Assembly (NCBI GenBank): GCA_003116995.1 | Contig: BDSL01000025.1 | Location: forward strand, 868,001-932,000 | Direction: 5' to 3' | Source of the DNA: Yamagishiella unicocca | Lineage: Eukaryota > Chlorophyta > Chlorophyceae > Chlamydomonadales > Volvocaceae | DNA: 64,000 nucleotides | Part shown: in pieces, positions 22,946-34,414 of the stretch | Numbering within the stretch: the stretch's first letter is position 1 | Layout: every line of letters starts with the position of its first letter | The notes under the pieces: generated by a model | Databases searched by the model: none | Told to the model about the DNA's origin: nothing | The model's input: only the letters and a program-made list of their open reading frames with translations | Position numbers and translations under genes: made by a program

Positions 22946-25515
22946 CTATTGCTGCTGTTGCTGCTGCTGTTGTTGCTGCTGCTGCTGCTGGGACAGTTGC
23001 TGCTGTTGTTGCTGTTGCCACTGCCATTGTTTCTGCTGCTGCTGGTCCTGCTTCTGCCTCGTCAGGAGCAGCAGCAGGTGCTGCTTATGGTACAGTAAAG
23101 AGATTGTTGTAGGCTGCTGCACAGCAGCAGCAGACTGTTGAGCCGAAGGGTCATCCTGGCACGATCCATGCCACGAAGAAGGTGCGGGCAGGTAACAGTG
23201 CTGCAGCAGCTGCTGCCGTTCCTGCTGCCACTGCTGTTCCTGCTGCAGCTGCTGCTGCTCTTTATGCTGCCGTGGCTGCTGCCATTGTGATGGTAGAGCA
23301 ATACTGGGAGGAGCTCCAGCAGCCACAACTGCGGGGCTGGTGATCCTGCCCAATAATCCAGGCTGTGCAGTGGTGGTGCTAGTTTTCACCACCACCACCA
23401 ATAGCCTTCCAGTCACTGCAGCCTCCCCTACAGGAGTAGACCCCGGCCTGTGCTGCACAGTCATCTCCAGGGGCTGCCACTGCTGCTGCTGCATTGGCAC
23501 CACTGCTTCCTGCCCCTGTTGCATGATAGGCTTGAACGGCATTGGGTGCTGAGGATGCAGTCCCTGGAAATCCTGCACAGTGCGCTGTGGTAGCTGCTGA
23601 GAAGGTTGCTGCTCCAGGGTTGGCCGTGGGTTTTGTGGCAGTTGAGGAGGCTGGCGCTCCAGGGTGGGGCATGTGTTTGGTGGCAGCTGAGGAGGCTGGC
23701 ACTCCAGGGTGGGCCATGGGTTTGGTGGCAGCTGAGGAGGCTGGCACTCCAGGGTGGGCCGTGGGTTCGGTGGCAGCTGTGGAGGCTGGTGCTTTGGGCT
23801 GGGCCGTGGGTTTTGTGGCCATGTCGCTGACTGCAGTGGTCTTGGAGGCCACATCGTCGGCTGAGGAATGGGCACGGGCATGGGCATGGGAGCCTTGGGG
23901 GGAGAGGCCATTTCCCTGCTGTCTGGAGCCACCACAGAGTCATACAGGTGGTGGTGCTCGTGACACTCTGGTGGGGGCGGCTGCTCTGCCTTTTGGTGTG
24001 AGGCCCCATGTGGCTGCTCTGCCTTCTGGTGTAAGGCCCTATGTGGGTACCCCTCCAGGGCACAGGGCAGCAGCTCCAGCAGTGAGCCCTGTGTGGCCTT
24101 TATCTCCTCCAGTAGCATGGCTTCCATCTGAGCCAGGCTGGCCTTGGTGCTCTGTTGCACATGATGGGTGATGAACCGCCATCAACAAGCAGTGAGGACC
24201 GGGCAATGACATGCGTTAGGCTGGAAGCACCACTTGCAACCACATGCATTAGGCTGGAAGCACCTCTTGCAAACCACATGTGTTAGGCGGGAAGCACCAC
24301 TCGCAAATCCCTCAAAAGCTAGGAGATAGAAGCACCATGTGCGTGCGTATTGTTGTTTTGCAAAAACTGACGATAAGACAGGATGGGTAACGGGTATGTA
24401 TGGCAAGTGATGTTCATATGGATGGGCAGCACGCAGCAGGAAGCGAAAAATACACCGGATGGTAAATGGTAAACCAGCTTACTCGCTCGCTATCTATGAT
24501 GCTGCTCCCAGCTGTTCGAAACAAGCACTGCTGGCCCTTTCAGCAGTCATGGTGGTCCTGAGCCATGGGAAGCCACTCCATGCCCATACATCCCTGACTC
24601 AGCACAATATCCCATTGGGGTGGCGCCCACAAAAGCCATAATAACCTTAACCACCACACCCAGCAGCAAACTAACTCCACTACGAGCAAAAGCCCACTTT
24701 CCCCCTAAGCCCGATGCCCATCCCAAGCCCGACACCCACCCTGAGCCCTAGGCCCCACAGCCCACCTGCACCCGTGCCAGACGAGCGATCAGCTCCCGCC
24801 CCAGAGCTGCCACGTTGCCCACGCGGCCTGGCATGTTGGAACGGCCGAATAGACCGTCATGCAAACCCGCTGTTGCATTGCCACCGCCAATAATAATAGG
24901 GCCCTCACTGACAAGGTCTGAGCGCTGTGCGCACGCAGCAGCTGGCATGCCGTCCTCATGACCATTGCCCTTGTAGGCATCGGCGGTAGCACCAGCGGCG
25001 GTGGGCTCAGTGTGCTGGCGGCTGGCAGAAGCATCCGCGGCACGTTTGCCGAGAATCGAACCCTGGCTGGCAGAAGCATCCGCGGCACGTTTGCCGAGAA
25101 TCGAACCCTGGACCTGTCCCAGTCGGGCATCATCACCGGGCGGCCGAGCCTGGGGCGCCCAAGGATGAGTAGTGGCGCTGGCCTCACCAGCAGTACTATT
25201 CCTGTCAGCCGCCTGCTGGGCATTGTCTTGTCTGGTTTCGCCACTGCTGGTTCCACCGGAGCCCCTCCGTGCGCGTGTAATATGCACGGCAGAGGGATGC
25301 ATCATAAGGTTCAGGGGCTGGAGACGGGCTCGAACGGCAGGACGCTGAGGTTCCTGCGCTAGCACTTGCTGCACTCGATATGCAGAGCGCCCTGTAGCTC
25401 CAGAACCATCCTCATATGTATGCGGCCGTGTGGGCAGGGCGAGTGAGGACCGGAGCAGGCCGAGTACATTGACCCTGAAGTAAGGTGGGGAGGTAGGCGG
25501 GGAGGACAAGGGCAT
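22946..25515 (-). CDS. Unrecognised Pro/Gln-rich protein, paralogue of the gene at 40876-43632
   Basis: Two-exon minus-strand model: 25515-24766 and 24151-22946 (donor cag|gtgggc, acceptor acag|agcacc, phase 0), 651 residues. I do not recognise the family. About residues 221-275 form a conserved block shared with the plus-strand paralogue: LFGRSNMPGRVG...ALGRELIARLARVQ, then STKASLAQMEAMLLEEIK across the splice junction. It looks like an amphipathic helix followed by a short coiled coil. Exon 1 holds a 13-residue duplication (GSILGKRAADASA twice). Exon 2 has five ~15-residue repeats of the type NPRPTLECQPPQLPP and ends in long Gln tracts; the stop is inside the CAG-type repeat, so the C-terminus is uncertain. 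ATG 25515 is the first in frame, but the paralogue has an extra upstream exon. Composition suggests a nuclear or scaffold protein; this is inference. Confidence 0.6.
24222..24312 (+). repeat. 36-bp tandem repeat in the intron of the Pro/Gln-rich gene
   Basis: Three units of gttaggctggaagcacca-cttgcaa-ccacatgc, the last one truncated. Confidence 0.8.
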
Positions 25516-27639
25516 GGCAGGGGTGCGGTGAGCAAGGCGGCGGGGAATCAGCTGAGAAAGCAGTGGGCATGTGGCTTGAAGCCAGCGCCGTCGCTTTGGG
25601 TGTTAATAAACATATCCCGCATGAGGCAGGTCCGTATTTTATGGCAGTTAACGCACGAAAGCTGCTTCCTGACGCAAATGTGCCTCTGTACGATAATGGT
25701 TAAACAGAGACATGAAATAATTAACTAATAACCTTGACTGCGTAATAATGCACTAATGCGACGCGACGTGCACCACAAGGAGTAGTGGGGGTGCTGTGAC
25801 GTTGGGCCGACGTAACTTGAGCACTATCTAATGACTTGGGCCAGGAGCCTGTGAACGGCTAACGTATGGCATATATTTGAACTGCTGGCAAAACAACGGC
25901 ATGCCTGTATTGGAACTGCTTGCAAAACAACCACGCACATCCGCCTATTGCAACGCGTGGTACGTATAACAGATTAAAGCCCCATAAGAAGCATTGGACA
26001 TCGCCTTGCGGCCGAAGGCTCCAGAGAATGGGACAGGCAGGCCGAAATCGATTGGAACCCTTTCTCATGGGATCATGTATGGGGGGCACGAGGTTGGACA
26101 TGGGAGACCTAGCACGCTGGGTGTGCTTGCAAACGGGACGTCCGCTTCGAGCAATAATTAGAGAAGCGGTCCCATGTATCAGATGTATGCATACATGTGA
26201 AGGCAGAAGGCAGGGCCATCAAAAGCCTTGCTTCTCGTCTCTTACGGCTCTTCTCCACATGGCACGGCCAGAACAGAACCAGGCGAGACAGACAGAATCC
26301 GACACGGCCATGCGCGCAATTTCACAGAATGAGCGTGCCGCAGCTGGCAGCGGGCAGCATTGCGGGTCGCTGAGTTTCCCTGCCCCACCATGAAACAAGC
26401 AACGCGGAGTTCGGGGACATAAAATTCACCTGAGGCCCAAACCGCCACGTGCCTCGTGTTCAGCATCCCAATATGCCGTTGCTTGGATGCTAGTAGCGAA
26501 GTCATTTGACGGGTGGTCAAAGCCACGAGCGGCAATCATCGGTAGCAGTTGAACCGTGCCCACGTCAGCGGCAATCGGGGCCACGGCCGCTGTTGCCATA
26601 CCTTAACTGCTAGCGCTGCTGACAGCGCGCCATGGCGTAAATGCCTCTGACGCAGAAGTATTCGGCGAGCCTGCGGTTTCAGGCTCTGTCTGTTCACTGG
26701 GCTGCGCGCGTTTGGTCTCACGCTCGTAAGGGTTGCAACTACGGGCTCTAAGAGAGACTGCAGATATCTGTGCGGTAACTAATAGGCCTTGACCAGCAAT
26801 GCTGCTGATTGGCGAATGGGCATAGCGTCGGGGAAAGTCGTTGCCCCTTAGTTACAGTATGCGATGTGAATTACGAGGCTGGACAGGTAGGAGGATTCCT
26901 CGATTTTCTATTTAGGGTGCTATGAAGGGTCTGCGTACGCAGTGGACAGTTTTAGGGGCAGCATACGCTAGTGCGTAGACCGGCGATGGCAAAAGCAACT
27001 TCGTTGCTAAATTATTGAAAACAATAGAGCCACATTTACGGTTATGGGCTGTATGACACCGTCCTCGATTTAGCTAAGGGATGACGCATGAGGGAATTTC
27101 AAGTAAGCCACCATAGTCCGTCCGGGTGCGAATGTCTGACTTGTCGAAGGTAACTTGAAGCTCTCCCTACATTTTACTGTATACAATATTATACTACTGA
27201 TAAGTGGTCCGTTCACATATTAGCGGCTATGGAATCTGACATTACGTATGTACAATAAGTAATTACGACAGTTCACAGGAGACTTAACGATTATGACGAG
27301 CTAAAGACTTGCCGTGGAAACCATCAATTCAAACCTCCTGGCCTGTATGGGCGCTTTCCAGTAGTTCCCTTCGGATAAGTCATTATCTTGGCGTAAGACG
27401 CAAGGGCACGTCCCTCAGGGCGATTAAATTGCTTAAACATAGCGTCGTAAAAACTCACGGTAGTTCTAACACCGATTACCAGCTCAAAAGCTAACCATGT
27501 TCGGTCACCCTTTTATTGAAGGTGACCAACCATCCAATAATGATTCCTCGGTGGCTCATTGTTTTTGCGTCCGTTCGATTGAATCTGATTGAATCGACCA
27601 ACATGCATCATGTGACTGGGTCGGGTGCCCTGTTTTTGG
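25516..27639. other. Intergenic, nothing recognised
   Basis: AT-richer than the genes. No recognisable domain or consistent splice model on either strand. It lies between the Pro/Gln-rich gene and the right arm of the inverted structure and could hold the gene's promoter and 5' exon. Confidence 0.4.
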
Positions 27640-27693
27640 GCGGGGCCCCAGCGCGAAGCGCCTCGGGGGGCCCCGCCCCCTAGGGTTGCCCAT

Positions 27694-27732
27694 GTCCGTG
27701 CGTGCGTCCGTGCGTGCGTGCGTGCGTGCGTT
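27694..27732 (+). repeat. GTGCGTGCGTCC short tandem repeat
   Basis: The run tccgtgcgtgcgtccgtgcg extended by gtgcg units to about 27732. The matching place in the left arm has only cgcacgcacacagg. Confidence 0.8.
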
Positions 27733-28231
27733 CGCACCAAACATTATAGGACGCCCAACTGTAACCATATTTCAATAGCCTTATGCATCCTCTATTACGT
27801 ACTAACCTTACTTTGGCAACCAAAAATCATTTGAGCGAGAATGAGTTTCACGGTCGCCGTGGAGCAAGGCCGCGGTCAAAGCAATGCCTTTCGCACTATA
27901 CTTCCCTCTAACAGGTTCCATGTATCTCATAGTTAAAAGATCAAGCCACGGCATCTCATAATTCTGATATTCGCTCGCCGCGGCCTTGCTTCTTACTTCA
28001 CCATCGTTGCGGCTTGCCGGGCCGAGCACCTTTGCACTTTATGCAGATAGGCTAGCCGTTTCATTTTATGACCTGTGCTACTACTATCGTAAGCCAACCG
28101 ATCGGGACCTTCGAGCGAGGAGGCGCACTCATGACGCTCTCTCCCGTGGCGCCCTCGGCTGTGCCAGCCAGCACTTTGGCGATGGTTGGCATGCACAAGC
28201 CTCACAATGGTTTGGTACATAACGCCGAGTG

Positions 28232-28870
28232 ATCAGGCCGTGTTCCCGCCCTTGCAATTGGTGGGAACAAGGTGCATGCCATTCCCAGCATTCAGGCCGT
28301 GTTCCCGCCTTTCCAGTTGTCCGGACACATCGAAGTAATCTTAGACGTCGTATTGAAAGGTATCGGGCATCCATTCGGATGAGATGAGCGGGGGAATGGG
28401 TGGGAACGCGGGGGTTATTGGTGGGTTTCAGGCCGTGTTACCACCCTTGCGAGTGGTCCGGACACATCGAGCTTTTATCCGTCATACTAAGGGTACCGTA
28501 GGCTTGGAGTGGTTTTGGGCAGTATTCTGTGGGGACGTAAGGCTAGCCGGTCATTCTTGGGAACACGGCCTAAAATGCTGGGAACACGGTCATGACACCA
28601 TGTTCACACCAAACGCACCCGTGTTCCCAACGATTCCCAGGCTCATATCATTCGCATGGATGACCCGTGTTCCCAACGATTCCCAGGCTCATATCATTCG
28701 CATGGATGCCCGGTACCTTCTAAATGACGTATAAGCAAGGACGATTCGTTGATTGTGTCCGGAACAATTGCAAGAGCGGGAACACGGCCTAAATGCTGGG
28801 AACACGGTCATGACACGCACCGTGTTCCCAGCCACCAATTAAACCCGTGTTCCCAACGATTCCCCGGCTC
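28232..28870. repeat. Cluster of GGGAACACGG / CCGTGTTCCC motifs
   Basis: About ten copies of the 10-mer or one-base variants. Forward CCGTGTTCCC is at about 28236, 28294, 28434 (variant), 28608, 28668, 28822 and 28845. Its complement GGGAACACGG is at about 28557, 28580, 28778 and 28798. Flanks repeat too: tgtccggacacatcgaa/agc is seen twice, and acgattcccaggctcatatcattcgcatgg is a direct repeat. Confidence 0.8.
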
Positions 28871-29295
28871 TATCATTCGCTTTGATGCCCGGCAACGACG
28901 ACTATGGTGTTGTCTACCGTGGGACCCTCAGCTCTGTCAGCAGGCACCTCTCAGATGATTTCCGTGTAACCCGCACGTTGGTTTGCTAAGCAACGCTCTG
29001 GCCTTCCACGACAAGGGCATGTCGGTTGGCGCTTCGCGGTACTGACCATGCGGCATGCGCCCAAAATTGGCGCATGCATGCAATTAATGTTGGCTTCCTC
29101 TTACACTTCTGTCAAGGTGGTTTCTATCCTTGCATGCGTGGTGAAGCAGCCCTCCTGTTGTCGCACACGCAGCTAAGCAACCGGCCCGCAGTGATCACTC
29201 GTGCTCCACAAAAGCAACTGGCCCGTACGGATGCAGAGGGGCCCCGCCCTTTTTCCGGCTTCGAGGAAGCCGACACCCCTTGTCAGCAAACGTTC

Positions 29296-31948
29296 TAATG
29301 GGCCATGTTGCCTCTGGCAAGCTTACTGCTGGTTGGCGTGGACTGCGAAGAGGAGGCTTCGGATGAGTCTGGTTCCGCTGAGTTCCGGCATGTATCAAGA
29401 TGGCGCAGCGCCAAGTTCAGGTTAGCCCAGGACAAGAGGGGAGCCCCATACAGAAACATCACCGTACAAGAAGCCAGCGCTAGCAGCAGCCAGCAGACGC
29501 CCCCAAAAGCACAGGGAAAACAGGAAGCCCCGTCGTGCCCAAGAGGGCGGGGGTCCGACACCCAGGGACCCCACCGCCCCACCGCCGGAAAAATGGCGTG
29601 ACCAGCCAGCGCGGACCGACCTAAACGGCGGGATCAGCAGGGACCAGCCGCCCAAAACTGCTGCAATCGATCAGGCCATGCCATCTGCACTTTGCCCCAA
29701 AGGCCCACCGCCCGCACCGCCGGAATATATGAATTATTCCGGCCCAAAACTATCCTGGCCCGAAACTATTGCGGCCCGGTACTTGACAACCAAAGCACCC
29801 TTATAATACGACATATGTAACACAAGGTGGCACATCGCAGCCGAGGTCACAGCAGGATTCCATTTGCCATCGATATGTAAAGGATGATCTGGTGGAAAAA
29901 GACGTCACCTGGCTGTAGTCCCCTGGCAAACGCACCTACGCCGGTGAATTGTCTTGGCATACGTCGGAAGGCTAACTGAATAGCTCAGGTATGCGAGCAT
30001 ATACCCAACCATAGGTTCGGGATTATAAGGGTAAAGTGGAACCATATGAAGGGGACATGTGGGGAGGCAAGGGTTTGCAGTAAGTGTTGCAGTGGGCCTA
30101 GACCGTGAAGTAGACTGGCACGGGTAACCTAATTCCTTGGTTTGAAATCATGCAAGCAGCATACCCACATCATTGCTTTACTTTGTGGGAAGCGCGAGCT
30201 GATGTCAGCATCAGGTAGTAGAGGGGCAGGAGTGTGTCGCGTACTAAAACGGCCCGTAATGGGCCATAAACTGGATCTAGCAGGATCTAGTATGGCCAAT
30301 CAATGCTTGGAATCTGCTGTTCCATTCACCCGGCCATTCATCCAGCTTGGCCCCAACGTCACATATTTCAGTTGTCAGGTGAAGCACATCCTGACGTAGA
30401 AGCGCGTTCTCGTTGGTACCGATGTAACCCCTCGAGGCGTCTCTAGGCAGAGGATCGACGTGTATACTTTATTATGTGATGGTAATATGATTCGTAAGAT
30501 TGGAAGCGTAACCCCCAATTCGTAATTTCAACACGGTTGGCGCTTGAATGGATTGAGTCGACTCTCACGTACGGTTGGGGCCTTTCATTGGCAAGGTCGT
30601 TTCGAAGTGAAATTATTGTGCGGCAACAGATGACGCAGGACATCGTAGGATGGCCGATGGCGTACTATTACCCGCGGCTGCATGCATCGGGGTCTGCGCT
30701 TGTAGCTGCCTTGGGTGAGTAGAGAGGATCGTTGCAAAAGGGTTTTGCGCACCGCAAGTGCGTAAGTGAAGTGTGGGTTGCAAGCGACATGTCCTATATG
30801 TGACAGTCCCCAAGCAACGGTGCTAGAAAATATAGAGCTTTCCCTCTTTTCGTGAATAAGGATGAAAGAGAAGGAGGGGGGAAATGACGCTGCCTCGGTT
30901 GGGAATCGAGGACCTGTCTTGGCCCAAGTTGGGCCCAACGAGAAATTACCCCCTGCGCTGTTGACACAAAATTGGACTTCATGAACAAGTTAGTGTATAC
31001 AACACACGTTGCCACTGTTCCACTTATGGTGTACCGGTACTCTCTTCCTGAAACTTCCGGGGTGATTCTATTTCTTCTACCTAACCGTCTGTGAGCATTG
31101 CGTCGCCAACATCGGTCTTGATGATCTCTGGACAATTTATCGACAGGTTGGTCAGCGCGCCACTTTCTTCGCGCGGTCATTGTCGAGCGTCGGGTCCAGC
31201 GCACAGGGCAAACGGCTCATAAGCGCAGGTTATGCGAAATCGTAACGCACGCATGTTAAATTTGTGCAACATTCGCACTGCGGATGGCGTAAACGGCATC
31301 GCTTGCTGCGAAGTGCGTCTTCACCGGCATCTCGCCCGCCCGCACCACACAGGGCGCCTTCAGGAACCAGCATTCTTTTTTTTTGGGTCCCCCCTTCTGC
31401 TGCGTGAAATTACGGATACCGTTGCTGGAGATTCATGCAAACAACACGCTATAAATCAGCGAGGCCATGGGCCTGTTCTCGTGTTGGGTGTTGTGTCCCC
31501 TTTCTCCCCAACTTGGCCTGTTCCCCAATCGTTCCCTACATTGGCATCTTCCCCGTGTCCCCCCTCTCTACCTACCCGGTTCGGTCTGTCCCTCGTGTCC
31601 CCCTTCTCTCCCTAACGCTCCCCCTTGTTGGCTCCAAAGCAGGCGTTACTTGCCGTCCACGGCAGCATTGACGGCATTCACGAGCGGAGAGCTGCTGTGC
31701 CTCCCGCACCTCCCCCAAAGGTGTGGTGGCCGTGGATTCACGGATTATCCTGTACCCCCAAAGGTGTGGTGGCTTACAGCCTCACGTTGAAGGCAATGGG
31801 TTAGTTGGAGCTAACCTGAGCTAACACCTGGAGATGCAGTTCACACGCAAGGGGGGGACCTGGGGAGGGCAGTTTGTTGCGGTTATGTAACGTCGTGCGG
31901 ACGTGCTAGCTGCAGCCGCCCTCTCCTACCGCCCTTAAGCACGAATGG
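29296..31948. other. Repeat-bearing intergenic region, no gene recognised
   Basis: 29425-29600 is a reverse-oriented diverged copy of the repeat at 39800-40060 (ttagcccaggacaagaggg, cagacgcccccaaaagcaca). The remainder to about 31.2 kb is low-GC unique sequence. 31490-31620 is a pyrimidine-rich tract (ccccttctctcc type). No convincing coding frame. Confidence 0.4.
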
Positions 31949-32936
31949 TTGCATCTGGATCAGCCCTCTCACCACACACCCCGGCTACCAAACGGGCCAC
32001 ACAGCCAGCCTCAGGCGCGCCCGCAAACCAGGGCGCCGGTGTTCCTTTTGCCGGGGGCCGATGTTCCTCCTTTTGCCGCGGATGGCGAGATGCGACCTCT
32101 CGCCGCACCTTGCAAGCGCACATGCAACACGTGCAACACGTGTAACACGTGCAACACGTGTAACACGTGCAACATGCACTCCCTCCTCGCCTCCGCGCAC
32201 CCTCGCCCGGGCACCCGGGACCCCTCTCCGTTCCCCCCTCGTGTTCATGAAATTCCAAATCCCCCGCCGGATCGGCCCCTCAACGCACCGCCACTCATCC
32301 CGTCGCCGCAAGCCAACCCATTAGGTGTCCACACCCCCGTACGGTACGGCGCCATCCGCAGGGCAACAGTGCAGCTCCGCCGCGGCCGTAAGGCCCACGA
32401 GTCGTACGGATTGAGCTCCGGGCCCCCTGGACCGATTCGTGGCCCGGGTCTAGCCTCCGGTGCGTCCGCCGACTACCCAGGGGCCAGCCCCCCAGCCGCC
32501 TCGCCTGTACTGGCCGTCGCAGGGCCGGCCGCCGCGTCGGTTCGCAGTAGCAGGGCCGCAGGCACCCAGCTTCGTGCGATTGGTTACGTCGTCGCGGCCG
32601 GCTCCTCGGGGCCGGCGGCCGCCGCAGCACCCCAGGAGCACCTCCGGGGTCCCTGCAGCAGCATCAGCAGCATGGAAGGAGAAGGGGAAAGCGCCGCGGC
32701 AGGTGTACGACTCCTGGTGGTCGTTGGTGTCGTACTGTTGGACGACCCGGAATGGAGCGAAGGGGCCGCGGGTACGGCGTGCGGGGAGCAGGCAATGAGT
32801 CCAGGGATGGCGGCTGCGTCCAGAAATCCATTGCATATCCACAATCCAAAGCGCCGGCGGCTGCGGTGCCCTCCCCATGTCGAGTTACTCCGCCATCCAT
32901 AGCGCCGGTCAGATATGACGTAAACGCACACACGCA

Positions 32937-32944
32937 CACACGCA

Positions 32945-33006
<62 letters not shown>
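32937..33006 (+). repeat. (CA)n microsatellite
   Basis: About 33 CA dinucleotides with two early interruptions (cgcaca, cgcagaca). Confidence 0.95.
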
Positions 33007-33009
<3 letters not shown>

Positions 33010-33096
33010 CGCCGTCCGTCATCTGTCGGCCCCGCTTCCGGCTGCGGGCCCCCCCGGTTAGCACCCCCCCTTGACCCGCCTGCTACCCCCTTAGTA

Positions 33097-33222
33097 CTAT
33101 GACTCCTACTACGCCTCCGACTACTACTACGTCTACTTGCCTACTACGTCTCCGACTACAACTACGTCTACTTGTCTACTACGTCACCGTCTACTCCTAT
33201 GACTACGACTACTATTACCGGG
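33097..33222 (+). repeat. Degenerate ctacTACGTCtac repeat
   Basis: Repeated ctactacgtct-ccgacta and gtctacttg units; Y-rich in frame but with no coding context. Confidence 0.7.
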
Positions 33223-34149
33223 CCCTTCCCCGCCCGCCACCGTGCCAGTGCCCGCCCACCAACACACGCACCCCCCAGCGGTAGATGACACTCACCACGG
33301 GACCCGCAAGCCTCGGCTGCGCCCGCCCTGATACCGCCTGGCCGACCTCCCCCACGGCATGTGCATGCACCCGTCTCCCACCTTCCCCCGGTGGGATCTA
33401 TGCGCAGACCCACTTGGGACACCCGGCGTGGTGGGGTGCTCTCTGCGAGCCCGCCCGCCGGCCCCATCGCATCACCGCATCATTCAGCACCTTACCGCAC
33501 CACACCGCATCGCACAGCGTCACGTCGCACTTGCACGCCTGCCTGTGGTCGCTGTACTGCACGCTGCATTGCATGCACTTATACCACTTCTTCGCGTTTA
33601 TCCTCATTACTTTTACTAACAATGCCTTACTAAACCACTCTTCCGTAGCCGCGGCGCGTTCACGTGTGTCCCTGCCTTTTCATCCGCCCCGCATGTCTCC
33701 TTCACTCTTCAACCTAACGCTAACCTTCTGCTGCTTCGCCTGGTCCTTCTTCCTCTCCTTCCCAGGTCAGTTTCCTCGCATTTGGCATGGGCTGGGATTC
33801 CTGTGCTGGGCACTCTGTCTGTTACTGGCATTGCACGCGAAGTTGTTACATATACCCCTGCTTTGCGCACTAGGATAGGTTACTAGGTACTTAGGCTTAG
33901 TCGTTGTCGGAGCTTCGCGCCAAGCCTACGCCGCCGCAGCGCGGCGTCGGTTGTTAGGGTCGCTACTGGAGCTCAGCCGCCCGCCACCGTCCTTTTGGTC
34001 ACCGGAGCGCTGCGCGGACAGCGTCTACATAATCGGAATTCTGGCTGCTCGTGGACACACTCTGGGCTTCTTTCGGTAACTATTGACGCCTCGCCTTGCC
34101 TCCGGATTCCTTGGTCTCTTTACGCTCCGTCTCCTTCGCGGCTCAGCTC

Positions 34150-34252
34150 AGCATTTATAAAACACACACACACAGACTCGCGGCTCAGCTCAGCATTTAT
34201 AAAACACACAGACTCAGCGCAGCATTTATAAAACACACACGCAGGGTGAACC
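34150..34252 (+). promoter_or_regulatory. Triplicated TATA-like element upstream of the Nudix gene
   Basis: Three successive units contain cagcatttataaaacacac (at about 34149, 34189 and 34224), the first two preceded by actcgcggctcagct. Each carries TTTATAAAA, and the array lies about 165-265 bp before the chosen ATG. A core promoter role fits its position; that the three copies are used is not shown by the sequence. Confidence 0.45.
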
Positions 34253-34414
34253 TTTCCGCGTGTTTCGTCAGTTTCAACCCCAAAGCTATGTTTTCAATGC
34301 ATCGACGTCATCTGTTAGCGCCGCACTGACAGCGAAACGCTTCCGCCGCGTCTCTTTTCCTGCCCCCCTTCGACTGCCGTTCCGCCAGCCTCCTTGCCTG
34401 GACCGACTCCTGGG

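Larger units (their letters stand above)
27640..29295 (-). mobile_element. Right arm of the large inverted-repeat structure (segments c'-b'-a')
   Basis: Mirror image of the left arm: hairpin-bearing c' at 27640-27985, b' at 27990-28225, a' at about 29200-29295. Between b' and a' lies roughly 0.7 kb of GGGAACACGG-rich sequence (28232-28870) that is absent on the left. Identity between arms is about 75-85 percent by eye, with many small indels. This excludes a recent assembly artefact and suggests old terminal inverted repeats or an old inverted duplication. Confidence 0.65.
31949..34140. other. Uncertain region: open frame 31949-32902 and microsatellites
   Basis: A plus-strand frame of 317 codons starts at an ATG at 31949. 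It runs through a 9-bp repeat (gcaacacgt, giving CNTCNTCNT), Ala/Pro-rich sequence and a basic C-terminus HNPKRRRLRCPP. The last part faintly resembles the C-terminus of the gene at 40876-43632 (PNAKRRRLPIN). A minus-strand frame also covers 32450-32878. No splice evidence or domain decides between them, so no gene is called. Downstream are a CA run, a TACTACGTC-type repeat (33097-33222) and pyrimidine-rich sequence to about 33850. Confidence 0.3.

Noticed and set aside
25050..25115. tRNA B-box-like gagaatcgaaccctgg, twice
   Set aside because: The duplication is coding (GSILGKRAADASA repeated) and no cloverleaf or A-box fits.
32584..33005. Minus-strand (CV)n frames
   Set aside because: Translation of the CA microsatellite.
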